Positions 24,201-37,044 of a stretch of DNA of 64,000 nt are shown here, piece after piece. The DNA is from Karalla daura (taxonomy: Eukaryota > Chordata > Actinopteri > Chaetodontiformes > Leiognathidae), in NCBI GenBank assembly GCA_029224185.1, contig CM055193.1, positions 13,267,169 through 13,331,168 of the forward strand, in the 5' to 3' direction. Position numbers and translations under genes: made by a program. The notes beneath the pieces were generated by a model. The model worked only from the letters and a program-made list of their open reading frames with translations. It was not told the origin of the DNA and made no database searches. Positions within the stretch are counted from its first letter, which is position 1. Every line of letters starts with the position of its first letter.

Positions 24201-27200
24201 GTGACACACATTTTCCAGAACTGAAGTGAGGAGGCTGTTGTTCAGGGGACCATAAGTTCAGCCAAGGCAGTAATGAAACATGTTACAGGCGTAAAGGGAA
24301 TAATGTGGAGAGCTTTTCAGAGGTGACCTGTGCTCCCCCTGCTGTTGGCCTTCTTTTCTTTGCTTTTAAAAGGGGTGCAAGAATGAAAAAACACTTTTAC
24401 CAGCCAAACGGCATCAAGTCCTCACTCATATACAAGCTCTGATACTGAAACAGCTAAAAAACTGATCTGAACCAAGGCGGAATGTGATGTGAATCAGATC
24501 GACCTTTCACTATTTGATGAAGTTTATAAATATTTGATTTACTCAATATCTGGTTTCTCCTCTGATTCTGGCTCAAACATGCAGTATAAAATTGGATGTT
24601 TACGCGCTCCATAGCTGTATCACTCCAGTTAACACTGCATTGTTGAGCGAGGAAAGTTACATGATGATTCATGCAAGGGAAGACAACACCGTAGGGTTGC
24701 CAGATAAGCATTAATATGCACCAGACCTGTGCTGAAACCTTCTCTAATATTCAGACATCTGAAAGTGGGCTTGTAGAACAGAATCAGCTGCATTTCAAGT
24801 AAAATCATTGCTCCATAGCTCCATGGTTAGCACAGGAGAGCAAGGTGAAATGCTTCGTTCAACGATCCTAGGTCTCCTCGAACAATATCTGAACACATTT
24901 CTCACAGAGTTGATGGACACGAGAGCTGCCCGACCCTTCAGCTTCTCCTTCAACACCAGCGACTACCGCATCCTGCTGATGGACCAGGATCAGGGACGTC
25001 TGTACCTGGGCAGCAGGGAGTACCTGGTGGCCCTGGACATGCACAATGTCAACAAGGAGCCGCTCATAGTGCGTACTGCTCCTCTTATCTGCACCATTGA
25101 GAAGTCTTGAATCTTCAGTGGAGGTATTCAACATGCAATGTGTCTTCATGACTGAGTATTTTGCTTTCTTGGTGGTAAAATGCAGATCCACTGGCCAGCG
25201 TCTGCCAAGAGAAAGGGAGAATGCCAGATGACAGGAAAGGGAAGACAGGTGGGATGGTGTATTTACATCCTGTTTATTTGCGAAATGAGAGACTTCTCCT
25301 TTCAAGACGGGACAAAGACGACGTTGACGCTTGAATTCCGCTGTCTCGCTCCTCTTTGTGCAGGGGGAGTGTGCCAACTTTGTGCGGATGATCGAGCCGT
25401 GGAACCGCACCCACCTCTACACCTGTGGGACGGGGGCGTACCAGCCTATCTGCACATTCATCAACAGAGGCTGGAGGGCAGAGGTGAGCACAAAGACATT
25501 TTCTACAGCTCCCCCGAGTGGAATTTACAGCAGAAATCCCACAGCAGTAGGCCTGGAAAGCGTTGTCCTGCTAAATATTTCAGGACTACAAACTGGGACA
25601 CTGATTTGTTTATGATTTAGCCCGTGCTCCCCTGTGACGTTTTAGCGATCTATTTATATGCACGCTCTTCCTCCCTGCAGGACTACCTGTTCAGGCTGGT
25701 CCCCGGGTATGTGGACTCAGGGAAGGGAAAATGTTCCTACGATCCCAAGCAGGAGAACATTGCTGTTTTGATCAGTAAGACTTCCTTGATTTACGAGCGG
25801 AGTTTTATCAACGTTCTCACATCTGTAAATCACAGCCTCACCCCTCCGCTTGCCTTTTGTCTCACCTCCGCAGATGGTAACCTGTACGCAGGGGTCCACA
25901 TAGACTTCATGAGTACAGATGCTGCACTGTTTAGGACCATGGGAGGGAGAGCAGCCATCAGAACGGAGCAGTATGATTCCAGGTGGCTCAACGGTGAGTA
26001 AGTGTGGGTGTGAGGAGGTAAACGCGGCTGATTACAGGTTATGGTGTCTCTCTTTTTATTTGACAACCACTTGTCTCAATCCCTGCTCTGCTTATCTGTT
26101 TTTATCCTCTAGAGCCGGTGTTTGTTCAGATCCAGCAGATTCCTGACAGCGCAGAAAGGAACGACGACAAGCTCTACTTCTTTTTCCGTGAGAAGACCCT
26201 GGACTCGAGCGGCGGGGCGAGCCCCAGCGTTATAGCCCGGGTGGGACGAGTGTGTCTGGTGAGCTGAACCTCATCACATATGCAGGGAGAAGAGATGCAG
26301 CTTCACCTAGTGATATAAAACGCGGCATACGTATCCAGCCGTGACCCAATTTCCTTCCTGTCTAGAATGATGAAGGAGGCCAGAAGTCCCTGGTGAACCG
26401 CTGGACAACGTTCCTGAAGGCTCGCCTTATCTGCTCCGTGATAGGAGAAGATGGAGTGGAGACGCGGTTTGATGAACTACGTGAGGCCACAGTGAAATAA
26501 GCTCTGCGTTTCTGCTCATTGCGCTCCACCTGCAACGGCTTTTTACATTTGAGTCATTGATTTCCAATCTCTCCCCCTTCCAGGCGATGTGTTTATTCAG
26601 CCCACGCAGGACGAGCGAAACCCCATGGTGTACGCTCTCTTCACCACGGCCGGGTAAGTTGTTCTTGAAAGGCCCGGCTGATGAATTCACACATCGCCCG
26701 ACCTCATCTACCACGTGTGAGCGTGCGTGTTTTGCATCCGCACATTTTTGCGGACAGTTCGTGCTTTAATTTGCAGGGCAGGTTGCGAGCTGTCTCCTAC
26801 CTCTCCCTCTAACCGTAATTGTCTGTTTCTGCTGCTCCAGCTCTGTGTTCAAAGGCTCAGCTGTCTGCGTGTACTCCATGGCTGATATTCGCAACGTCTT
26901 CAATGGACCGTTTGCCCACAAGCATGGCCATAATTACCAGTGGACGGAGTACACTGGAAAGATTCCCTACCCCAGGCCTGGAACAGTACGTCTCGGTCTT
27001 GTTATCTTAAAAGTGATGCACTCGAATCACCCAAAGACATTATTCAAATAAATACGTTTATCCAGAAAATCACCTCTCAAATTTTTCCATTTTCCAGTGT
27101 CCTGGAGGAACCTTCACCCCTGGCATCCGCTCCTCCAAGAACTTCTCGGATGAGGCTGTGAATTTCATCAGGGCCCATCCGCTCATGTTCCACCCTGTGT

Positions 27201-29932
27201 ATCCTATCCACCGGCGACCCCTGGTGGTCAGGACCAGCGTGGACTACCGCTTCACAGCCCTGGTGGTGGACCAGGTGGACGCTGTGGACGGGCGGTATGA
27301 GGTGCTCTTCCTCGGGACAGGTGAGACAGCTGCAGGACTGACTGAGCTCATCCTGCCTGAAAGTTAGTTTTGCTAGATGACCTCTTGACCTTAAAATCCA
27401 ATTTTTCCAATTCACAGATCGAGGCACCGTTCAGAAAGTTATAGTTCTGCCCAAGGATCCGACCAGCATGGAGGAACTGACACTGGAAGAAGTGGAAGTT
27501 TTCCGAGTGAGTATGTGGTCCTGATAGGACCAAAATACTGTAATCTCATAGATTGAATCTCATTATCTCTTCCTTGTTTGTTCACTTACAGAGCAGAGCT
27601 CCAGTCAAAACAATGAAGATATCCTCCAAAAGAGTAAGCACATTCCACTCGACTTATCCTTGAAAGCGGGACCACAGCCACAGCTTCCAGCGCGCGCTGA
27701 CTCTTGGTATTTCTGTCGTTGCCATAGCAACAGTTATACGTGTCCTCGGACGCCGGGCTGACGCAGGTGTCCTTGCACCGCTGTGGCGTGTACGGCCGGG
27801 CCTGCTCCGACTGTTGCCTGGCTCGGGACCCCTACTGCGCCTGGGACGGAGAGAGCTGCTCCGCATTCACCCCGTCCACCAAGAGGTGAGGGACGCGTCC
27901 CGTGCAGGCCGAAAACCTCCATGGGGCCCCTGAGCAGAATTTGATTTACTCGTCACCTGCTAGCAAGAGAGAGAGGCACCCTCCTGGCAGCTGCAGCGCC
28001 CGAAAGTTCACAAAGGGATGAATCATCCCAGGGTTGAAGGAGGTTGAAGGGATGAAGTAGTATCAGTTATATAATTATATCGTGTCCGTGCTCTGATCTT
28101 TGTCTCAGGAGGAGCAGAAGACAGGACGTCAAACACGGGGACCCGCTGAGGCAGTGCAGAGGCTTTAATGCCAAAGGTTTGGCACTTTGTTGTCTTTGAA
28201 AGCTCAGTGTAGACTTCTTTTTTGTTATCTATTTCAAGTTCCTTGATTTTTCTGTGTCTGCCTGTGCAGTGGAGAAACGGCTGAGAGAAACGGTGCAGTT
28301 TGGGGTGGAGGGCAGCAGCACCTTCTTGGAGTGTCAGCCTCGCTCTCCCCAGGCCACCGTCAAGTGGCTCTTCCAGAGGGAAGGGAAGAGGAAACTGGTG
28401 AGGAAAACAGCTGCAATTTCTTAAGAAGATAATAAAGGAGGGTCATTGGTGGAAACGCCATTTGCTTTTTCTGAAACGCTCTCAAAATCTGTCAGAACTG
28501 TCCACGAAAAAATGAGCGGCACTGCGTAAATTGCAAATAAGCAGAAACAGGAACAGACTGCAACATTTTGCAAATGCTTACCAAGAACATGCTTTATGTA
28601 AGCATCTGGATCCCTGCTTGTGATCAAGTGAGCATTGAGCAGATGACTCTTCTCATACCAGTCATACTCTCACCTGTTCCCAATGAACCTGTTTACCAAC
28701 GGAATGTTCCAAACAGGGTTTTAGTTTTGGAGCTTTCTGCAACTTTCGTGGCCTTTTGTTCCTCTCGTTCCAACTCGTTGGAAAAATGCAGCTGCTTCAA
28801 TTCAGGACAATCAGATATTTAATAACTCATTTGATATATCGTCCCGGCAGGCCATGATCTTGTACTTCATAAAGCAAATTTCTACATTCTGATTTACTGA
28901 CGTGCAATACTGGACGGCTCATACTACGGTGTCACTCCTGTTTTGTTTTCTACTTAATCTACATCCCCTCTCCTGGTATCTGCAGACACTTTTTGTAGTT
29001 AGGCCTACAGTATATTATATATCCAATTTATCTCTATTTTCTCTCCAGTTGTATCTATTAAATCATAAAAGTGAGTCCAATGTCCAACACACTTGTATGA
29101 TATAATCTCTGGCACAGGCATCTCTCCTGGGATAAATAAAGTTCTTCTGGTTCTGATTCTGATTTATGGAGCATTCCAACTTCTGGTGGTTATGTAAGCA
29201 GGCAGGCAGTCGTTGCATGTGGCCAAGAAATAATCAGGCACAAACAGTAAAACCTTGAGCACATTGTTTCAGCTCTTTGATTTTTATGCTGGCTGAACAA
29301 ACGAGATGTAACATGTTAATTCTGTGATGTTTTTTTCTCCCTCGGACCCGTCTCTAAGTAGCTGTGATCCCACTGAACAGTCTTAATGCTAAGCTAAGCT
29401 ACCGCTGCCCTGGCTGCAGCTTAATATTTATAGCGTAGTTTGACTTTATCTAACTCGCGTCATGGAAGCAATTTATTTTTATTGCTCTTATGATTTAAGA
29501 CCATCCTCCTGCTTTTTTGTAACAGTCTACCGTATATCATCCCTTCCTCCGCAGCTCAACCGTGTGGGAGGTATCCTGAAGACCAACCACGGTATCCTCC
29601 TGAAGTCTCTCAACCAATCAGACGCGGGGCTCTACCACTGCCTCGCCACCGAGAACAACTTCAAACACACGGTGGCCCGCGTGGCGCTCCGCATCCTGGA
29701 TCGGGACATCGTCTTAGCCCTGACCGATCAAGACGAGGACGAAGAGCCCAAAAAACGGCAGCCGGGACCATACGCGCAGCCGTCCCTCGTCTCCACGCCA
29801 TTCCCACCAGAGATCAGACTGATTAACCAGTACTGCCAGTCCTACTGGGAGCAGCTCAGTCCCAAGCAGCAGCAGCAGCGCAAACGCACCAGCCGCAGGC
29901 ACACAGAGAGCCAGGACCAAGGCCTTGGCTAG
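21249..29932 (+). CDS. sema3h: class-3 semaphorin of the SEMA3F subgroup (probable sema3h), complete
   Basis: This is a secreted guidance ligand acting through neuropilin/plexin receptors. Coding exons: 21249-21360, 24908-25068, 25186-25248, 25364-25483, 25681-25774, 25874-25993, 26113-26258, 26366-26480, 26584-26653, 26841-26985, 27098-27320, 27418-27506, 27592-27633, 27728-27885, 28109-28176, 28270-28397, 29555-29932; 743 aa. Order: signal peptide (1 to about 27), sema domain (about 45-500, with WNRTHLYTCGTGAY, AERNDDKLYFFFRE, VNRWTTFLKARLICSV), PSI cysteine cluster (CCLARDPYCAWDG), furin-type site RRSRRQD near 553-559, Ig domain (FLEC, YHCLA), and a basic tail (RKRTSRR). Stretches such as DRGTVQKVIVLPKD, QCRGFN and RSPQATVKWLFQR match SEMA3F far better than SEMA3A, B or G. 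Sema3h rather than sema3f is inferred from the Xp11-type neighbourhood. Confidence 0.9.
21361..24907 (+). other. semaphorin intron between signal-peptide and first sema exons
   Basis: This 3.5-kb intron holds CA repeats near 21460-21485 and GTGTGCGTGC runs near 23775-23800. I saw no exon, RNA gene or recognisable mobile element. Short open frames lack flanking splice sites that would fit the phase. Confidence 0.5.
28398..29554 (+). other. semaphorin last intron
   Basis: No coding signal. It includes a LINE-like 3' tail at about 29090-29165. The acceptor for the last exon is CTCCGCAG at 29554. Confidence 0.45.
29090..29165 (+). repeat. LINE-like 3' tail
   Basis: The segment reads CTCTGGCACAGGCATCTCTC, then GGGATAAATAAAGTTCTTCT, then GGTTCTGATTCTGATT. 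It is a poly(A)-signal-like word followed by TTCTGA repeats, like the element at 2112-2207. It is probably the 3' end of a 5'-truncated non-LTR element. Confidence 0.4.
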
Positions 29933-31182
29933 AGGACGCCAATCTGCACTGTCCAACACTGGCCTGTCTGGACTCTACTGTGGACTTTTGTGTTCGACAA
30001 GCATGTGGTGTCATGCAGTCGTCAAAGTACCATACTGGTGGTTTTGCCTGCCTAGAACGAACAAATTCTACGTATTTTACATCACCTGTGAGCACTTCCC
30101 AAAGAACACTGAGAATTCTCAGAAGTAGTTTATGTAGAGCTGCAACAAATGATGCAACAATGTGATTACTATATACATAGTCGATTCATCTGTCACATGT
30201 TTCTAAATTTCTTAATTGGTTATTTGGTCACTAAAATGTTGTAAAAGTGGTGGAAATTGTTAAAATGAAGCCAAGATGCAGTCCCCCAACTATCCAAAGA
30301 GATTCAATTTGTTCTGAAGAGAAGCCAGAAAATATTGAAATCTGAGAAACTGGTATCAGAGAATTTCTTGGATCAGATCAAATAGTCTTCGCAGCCCTTC
30401 ATTTAGGTCAAGGTGTGTTCAGGTGCATGTGGGACCAGGACCTGTGCATTTAGAATCATGTAGGATATCAGTGTAGTTAGCACAAGCGACTGAAAAAACA
30501 AAAATGATCTTGTTATTGTCTGTGCTTGTTCGTTATGTGTTTCTAGGTTTCATTTTCTAGTGAAATTGCTTGTTAAATGAGCGGATTCCTAAATGCCAGG
30601 CTCTGAATACTGAACACAGTAGTAGACAGAGTTTTTTAGGTTACACAGCAACAATACAGGTCATACAGGACTGACCACACATTAGTAGTTGACTAGGCTT
30701 CAACGTGCAAAACCACACATATGGTACTTCTGAGTATCTTTAAACAGAAATGTAATATATTGATTGTGAATATAATATATATGGTTATGATAAGGTCATT
30801 GGATTACTCTTGTATGAAGATAATATGATGAATGCATATGTTGCATGCATACCTGTTGTTGTTGTTGTTTGTTGCAAGCTGTACATTTTACTGTTCTGTT
30901 TTCAACCTTGGTGTGTAACAATGTTTGTAAGGTGTAATGTATTGTACTAAGCTAATTCCATTGGTTGATGTCATGACTCGCTTCCTGTCCTGTGCTCTCT
31001 AGTGACCTGCAGTATGTGAGTGTTGAAGATATGTATAGCGTTCAGTGTTCTTCCAGTTATGCACTTTGTCGGTGGTGGTATTCGAGGGAATTGGGGATCT
31101 TTGCACAGATGTATGAGAAAATGATACAGGAACGTTATGTTTTTTTTTAATGTATAGTATGTTATAAAACCTGGGAATTAAA
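29933..31182 (+). terminator. semaphorin 3' UTR and poly(A) signal
   Basis: The sequence after the stop is AT-rich and unbroken by repeats. ATTAAA at 31177-31182 is the best poly(A) signal, giving a 3' UTR of about 1.25 kb. The was poly(A) signal on the other strand is about 245 bp further on, so the two genes are tail-to-tail. Confidence 0.5.
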
Positions 31183-31425
31183 CTGGCTTGGATTTAGTAT
31201 TGATCGTCGGTGTTCTGTCAAATACTGTATTTACAGACCTTTAACATGGCTCTATTTAATGGAAGCACAGGAGACAGGATACTTTCCAGCCAGAGCCACA
31301 ATTCACCTTCATTGTGAGTAACACAGTGCTGTCATGCTGATGAATCCTACACTGGAAACGTTGGAGCAAATACATAAACATTTCAGAATTCTCTTGCACT
31401 TGTTGTCTTTCACTCTCAAGTCCTT

Positions 31426-31431
31426 TTTATT
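31426..31431 (-). terminator. was poly(A) signal
   Basis: AATAAA on the minus strand, about 115 bases after the was stop codon at 31547-31549, predicts a short 3' UTR. Confidence 0.6.
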
Positions 31432-31546
31432 GAAATTGTTTTGTTCACTCATGAGTTGCCAGGTTGCAGTTATTTAACCCGAAGTCCAACCACAAGTTTG
31501 TAACTAAAAGTTTTACAAAATCCGCACAAAAACAAGAACCTCCGCC

Positions 31547-34500
31547 TCAGTCGTCCCACTCGTCATCATCATCGTCATCCTCGCCTTCGTCTTCACTTTC
31601 ACCTGAAAGAGGATATGGCATAAAGCTGTCAGATTGTCATTCCTATCCATTTGTTTCAACTCGCCTCTGTGAGGAGGCGCAATAAACTACCTACCAGACG
31701 AATGGATGACTTTACTCCTCTTCTGCATCACCATCATGAGAGCACCAACGATGCCCTCACCTGTCTCTGCTTGTGGAGGTGGAGCTTGATCAACAGTATC
31801 TGTCACCTGTAATATGGAGAGAGGAGAGGGGAGAGCAGCGCAACATCCATTTTAGTTTTCAAGTACGCAATTTTTGTCATGATTAGTAATGTGAGGGAAA
31901 TGGGAATATCAGTAAAGAAACCCAGTTGCTGTTTCAGGACAGATTCTTGTGAAAATATTACTAATAATTTCAAGAAATTGTGTACTTTATGATGAATAGG
32001 GAGACACTAAAACTCCGTGGAAACCTGATATCACTTCTTAATTCCCTTTCCCCACATTGCTCATAGGCAGGATTTGTGAGGCTGTTTATGTGTTTAACTA
32101 AAGGTCTGGTGTAGATCAGCTACACCGTTAAGTAACTTGAAATAAGGTCGTTATTATGAACTAGCAGTTATTGACTGTCAATACTACCAGTGTCAGATCA
32201 GGAGGGATGATGCTGGTATCCCACATCAACGAGGGTGCAACATTACACTTAACATAACATTAAAACCACGGTTCAGTCGGTACCCTGGGTTTAAGTCGCG
32301 GTTCGGTTCAATAGGGAACAAAATGCCAACAAATCTCGCGGTTTGGCGGGTGGAAGGGGTTAAATTAGGAGGAACTAATCTCTCCGCCAGTTTCTGTCTC
32401 GTTGCGGATGCGCACGGTGGTGAATCGACCGCTGGAGCGAGCGAGGAGAGACCGCAGTTGAGCTGTTTGTGGATTTATTAACAAATAAATAAAGAAACTC
32501 CTGTCCTGCTGCAGAGCCTCAGTCAAGGCACGGTAATCACAATATCGCTGTTAGTTAGCTTCCCATTTGGCAACTCCAATTAACGTGCCTAGCGTCTGTT
32601 TTTTCACTGTCATTTTCCTCTGCCATTTATTAAAGTGTAAAAAAAATTTGATTTGGGGTAAGATATTAATTTAGCCTGACACCCACAAATAAGTGGTCCG
32701 TCTGTGGGAAAATCGTTGCCTGCCACGTTAATTTCCTCTTAGCTTTCCTCTTAACGATGGAATCGCGTGCTAACTTCACTGTTCTCGTTACAACCCTACC
32801 AGCCATGACAGGCCACTGCATCATGCCTATGCAGGGTCTAATGGAGCACGCAGGTTTTCTCACATTTCTGAGCTTCTTCCCCAGTCGGATCTGATCCAGC
32901 AGAGCTCCTCTGCTGTCTCCTCCACCTGATGAAGCAGCAGGCGGCGGAGGTGGTGGGCCACCACAGGCAGGAGGAGGAGGAGGTGGGAAGTCTGAAGAAG
33001 CAAAGCTTTGCGGTTGAGGAGGTGGTGGTGGTGGGGGTGGAGGAGGTGGTGCAGGTCCACCGCCACCTCCACCACCTCTGGGTGTGGATGGGACTGGAGG
33101 AGGTGGGAAGCCCGCACCCCACTGTTGGCTGGGTGGTGGTGGTACTGGGGGGCCGTGGGAGGAAGGTGGGGGTGGAGGTGAGGAGATGCGAGACGGTGGG
33201 TTGTGTGATGGTGGTGGTGGAGGTGGAGGCCCTCCTCTACCAGAGTGTGGCGGTGGGGGCGGCAGGCCTGTACGTGGAGGCTGTGGGGACAGACTCCCTC
33301 GTGGTGAGGGGCCTCCAGGGATGGGAGGCAAGGGCCCCGAGCGGCTCCGAGGAGGCGGAGGGGCCAGAGAGGAGTGGCCCTGGCCCGGCACTGGAGGTAG
33401 AGGCCCTTGTCTGCCAGGTGGAGGTGGTGGAGGTCCTGAAGTTGGAATACAACAAGGAAGAGAGACATGTCAAGGTCCTGAGCATGACCTAGAATGGCTG
33501 AATGTAATGAATGTATGAGTATTGATCCTGATCTTCTGGTGTTAACATAAAAGCCATGGAACACTGGTTTAATCAGAAATGCCTCAGACACAATTTTACA
33601 AGCACTTTTGAAATCCAGGTTTTGGTAAGGGGATATTAAGGTCCGTTTCTGCACAGCGTCACTTTAGTTTCCTTACAACATTTGCCTGAACTATTCGGTA
33701 ACTGGAGCGATACAACTACAGAGAAGATACACATCCAGTTGTTTGCATTGTTGCATGTGTTTGAGCTAGAATCAGAAAAAGAAACAGGAGAGTTTACAGT
33801 GACATTTCACTAGAAACTTCCTGGAAACTGTTTTTATTCACCCACATACCTGAGCAGTGGTTTACACCATGCTTATATTTATGAACCTCTTTTTTAATAT
33901 CCAGAATTTGTACATGAATGAGATGGCGATAATGCTTTTGAAACTGCCTCTTTGCACAACTTTTGCTGGTCAAACAGCTAAGGTAAAACCTTTTTTTTCC
34001 ATCCTAAGTCCGCTTCAAAGTGTTAAAATGTTTTATTTTATTTTGTGAGGAGTTGCATTATTCTGTCAGCCTATTTCTGTGCTATTTCTCCACCTTTTAT
34101 TTTCTCTGCTTTCTGATTAACAGATTCTGGGAACCGTGTCATTTTGATTCCTGACTCACTTGATTTGCCTGTGTGGTGCAGAGTAAGTAACGCAACAAAA
34201 GAGCACAGTTGCAACTAACCTCCGCTGTTCACCTCCCTCTTGACCGCCTCCATGCCTCCGGACTGCTCGATGACGTTGTAGATGAGCTGTGAGACACTCT
34301 CGTCCTTCATCTGATCTACGCTTATCCCGGCCTTGGAGAGCAGCTTCGACAGGTCAGGGTCAAGGTTGTTGGGATCCCATCCGACATGAGTAACGTGCCT
34401 AGCAGCAACACAGACACACATGATGCCCTGTTTATCAACAAGATGTCACTGGTACACATCATGGGGCGACCCTCTCGGCTCAAAGGCTCACTTGAATCCG

Positions 34501-36691
34501 CTGGGTGCCCCAATGTCCGCTTTTGAAAGCTTTGAGCCTTTCTTTTTGTCTTTCTTCTTGTCCTTCTTTCCTTTGCTGGTGACAGATGAGGCCGCGGTTG
34601 GTGAGGGCATCGAGCGGTAGCGTGAAGACTGAATATCTGGGTTTTGGATGTCGACAGTGGCCATGCGGAAAGAACCGGGACTATTGCCTGTAAAAGGAGA
34701 TTCGTGAGTACACTGTGTAGCGATTGATGGCAGTGAATGTCACTGTAGGTAATCAAGGCACACACCTTTTTCTTGTGGGATTGCAGGCAGGGAGCCTCTG
34801 TCTGTAGTGACAAGAAACAGAGAAAGGGGAAGTCAATGTACTTTCCTTTAAAGTATGTAAAGTCTTCCATGAGGGCTATTGCAATCTTACCATTATGTGG
34901 CAGGGGGCGCTGTTTCTTTTCTGTCAACACAAAGGACGTGGGAGAAACCATTTTATATCTCTTTATCACATTGTCTTGCAATATTCACCCAGTTAAAACA
35001 ACAACAACAATACAAGGCAATAGCCAGTAGTAGATGATTCACAGATAAGTGATCGCTCATCATGGCTCCACACTAGGCCGTTGGACACGGGATCACTTGT
35101 AAAACGTTTCAGATTTTGGCACGTAAGTTGAAAGGGCATTGTTGTGGAGCTTTTCACTTTGCCAACATCATTGTATTCCAAAAGCATGTAGTCATATTTG
35201 GCACGAATACGACTACACGAATGACTCATGGATCATGTTCTCTAAATCCAAAAATAAACCCCCGCAGAGGCCGCGACCTCACTAACCTTGGCGGTTGGTT
35301 CTTTGATTGATTTTCTCCTCAACAGCGTTTTGGAAGGCCTCCCCTTCTTCCTGGAGAGCGAAGTTTAACCCCACCTGACATTCCTGAATCGGTGTGAGAC
35401 ACAGAGAAAGGACACTCATTGCACAGGACCGGCGCGCTACTGGCAGTGCGATGAGATGGCACGGGGGAGCGCGCGCTTACGTCTGAGGCGAAGGTGTGAA
35501 AGAACGGCAGCGGTGCGGAGTAAACAAGCTGGTTGTAGAGCTCCTGCTCCCAAACCTGCCGCCCCGTCTGTGGAAAAAACACGCTCAACACTTCAGCCTG
35601 TCGCCCTGACTCATGCATTTAACTCATTAGATCATCAGTCGGGCCCTCAGTGCTGGGTAGGGAAAGGAAAAGCAGAGTTTGTTGGGGAAGGCTACCTTCA
35701 TATCGAACAGGCGTATGAAGTAGGAGCGCTGAGGGTTGTCTTTGACGAAGCAGACCACTCCTGTGTGCTGCAGGCTCCACACCGACGAACTGTTGGGCAG
35801 AGCCATGAAGAGCTGTGCCACCGCGGTGGCCATGGACTAAACACACACATAAAAAACATGTTAAAACCGGTTCCCTGCTGATAGGATATTTTTATGTCAG
35901 TCCATATGCAAATGTGTTGAATTTGTGGGAAAGATTCACTTCCTTGTCTGCTTTCATTTGCTCAGATAACAACTCGAGGTGACGCAACGCTACCACCGTC
36001 TGTCACCGTCTGTAACATGAACGCTGTCTGCCGTCCTCCCGTTCTGTTGTTAAAATCTTGTCTTGTTTCAAGGTTTGCAAGCAGTGGCTTGCGCATAAGT
36101 CGGCATCAACTCGACTAAACCCGAAAATCTTATCTAATTCTGACAGGAGAGGAAGAAAAGCTTCAGCCACCATTTCCTGTTACAGCTACCTCCTTTTTTG
36201 CTGACCTGATGTCAGCGGCACACTTCAAACTTCATCAACACGTTCGTGGATTTGTTTGGAAAATAAGTCAAGTCAAAGTACCAGGAACATATAAATCTTT
36301 TAAAAAGAACTGAAGCAAATTAGTCCAAACAGCAGCTCAGGAAGTTCACAAATGTGGTGCGGATGTAACAAGTGACTGTGTCACATTTCAACGGCTAGAG
36401 CTTCTGAGTGCTCACATTATTTTCGTATGCGAGCAGCAACGAGAATAGTCTGTTTTAATTGTGGGCAGATTCTGTGTTTAATCTCGCATAAACCCTGCCA
36501 GCACAAAGAATACGAGCCAGAGTAAACAGAGCGGGCTGCAGTCGGTGTCACAGCGGGCAATCCCCCTCCCCGGTCGGCTCAAAACTTACAGCACACCTTC
36601 TGCCCAGCATCTCCTCCAGCTTGTCATTCTCCTGGGGGCTCAGCAGAGTGCTCCGGGCACTCTCCGGCTTGGACTTCGACCCACGGCTCAT
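31547..36691 (-). CDS. was: Wiskott-Aldrich syndrome protein (WASP), complete
   Basis: This is an actin-nucleation promoting factor linking CDC42 to Arp2/3 in blood cells. Exons in transcript order: 36691-36590, 35836-35696, 35567-35481, 35383-35287, 34920-34891, 34801-34766, 34687-34492, 34398-34220, 33435-32864, 31806-31695, 31602-31547; 535 aa. The WH1 domain is at about 30-143 (VKDNPQRSYFIRLFDMK, WEQELYNQLVY). A lysine-rich basic region (KGKKDKKKDKKKGSK) follows at about 200-215. The CRIB motif IGAPSGFKHVTHVG is at 223-236. The autoinhibitory segment includes Tyr270 (LIYNVIEQSGGMEAV), the equivalent of human Tyr291. A proline-rich region spans about 290-450. The C-terminus has one WH2 (RGALLDQIRLGKKLRN), a central helix (GIVGALMMVMQKRSKVIHSS) and an acidic end with DDEWDD. 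A single WH2 and synteny with slc38a5 favour WAS over N-WASP. Two exons are only 30 and 36 nt. Confidence 0.96.
32929..33435. repeat. proline-codon simple sequence, G-rich on the plus strand
   Basis: The was proline-rich exon reads as long GGTGGAGG-type runs on the plus strand, which is the transcribed template. Many G-triplet clusters are present. The plus-strand open frames across it are shadows of the proline repeats, not genes. Confidence 0.8.
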
Positions 36692-37030
36692 GGTCCTGCA
36701 GCGGTTCTCCCGGTCTCTGGTTAAATTTACGTGCGCCGCATTTAAAAAGAAAAAGGCACGGCTCGATCTGAGCAGAATACTGAGCTCTAGAGTCAAGGAA
36801 GTTTCTCTTCTCCCTTCTGTGCGCACATCAACTCAAAGCAGGAAACGGCCAACCGCACTTCTCTAACCCCCACTTTTCTTCTTTCTCTCCGTGGCAGTGC
36901 ATAGATGAATGTGTTACTTCCATTTCAGGCAGCGAGGTGTTGCTCTCCCTCTTGTCTGAGCGCGATCGTTTTAAAGCCGCAGACGTGCCGATTAAATCGA
37001 GGGGAACTCAAAAGGATTTGTACAAATGAA
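36692..37030 (-). promoter_or_regulatory. was promoter region
   Basis: There is no TATA box near the ATG at 36691. A GGAAGT ETS-type word lies at 36797-36802 and another purine-rich AGGAAAC word near 36838, compatible with blood-cell ETS factors. The spacer between this promoter and the slc38a5 poly(A) signal is only about 350 bp. Function is inferred from motif and position. Confidence 0.3.
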
Positions 37031-37038
37031 AGACATAT

Positions 37039-37044
37039 TTTATT
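37039..37044 (-). terminator. slc38a5 poly(A) signal
   Basis: AATAAA on the minus strand at 37044-37039, after about 1.3 kb of AT-rich 3' UTR that follows the stop at 38356. An AAAAC microsatellite near 37120-37142 lies within that UTR. Confidence 0.5.

Noticed and set aside
21249..29932. Assignment of the semaphorin to SEMA3A, SEMA3B or SEMA3G
   Set aside because: Key blocks (GTVQKVIVLPKD, QCRGFN, RSPQATVKWLFQR) fit SEMA3F and differ clearly from those paralogues as I know them.
33084..33518. Plus-strand Gly/Val-rich frames over the was proline exon
   Set aside because: They mirror the CCA/CCT proline codons on the coding strand and lack independent gene structure.
31547..36691. N-WASP (wasl) instead of was
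   Set aside because: Only one WH2 motif precedes the central and acidic regions, whereas N-WASP has two, and the neighbours match the WAS locus.
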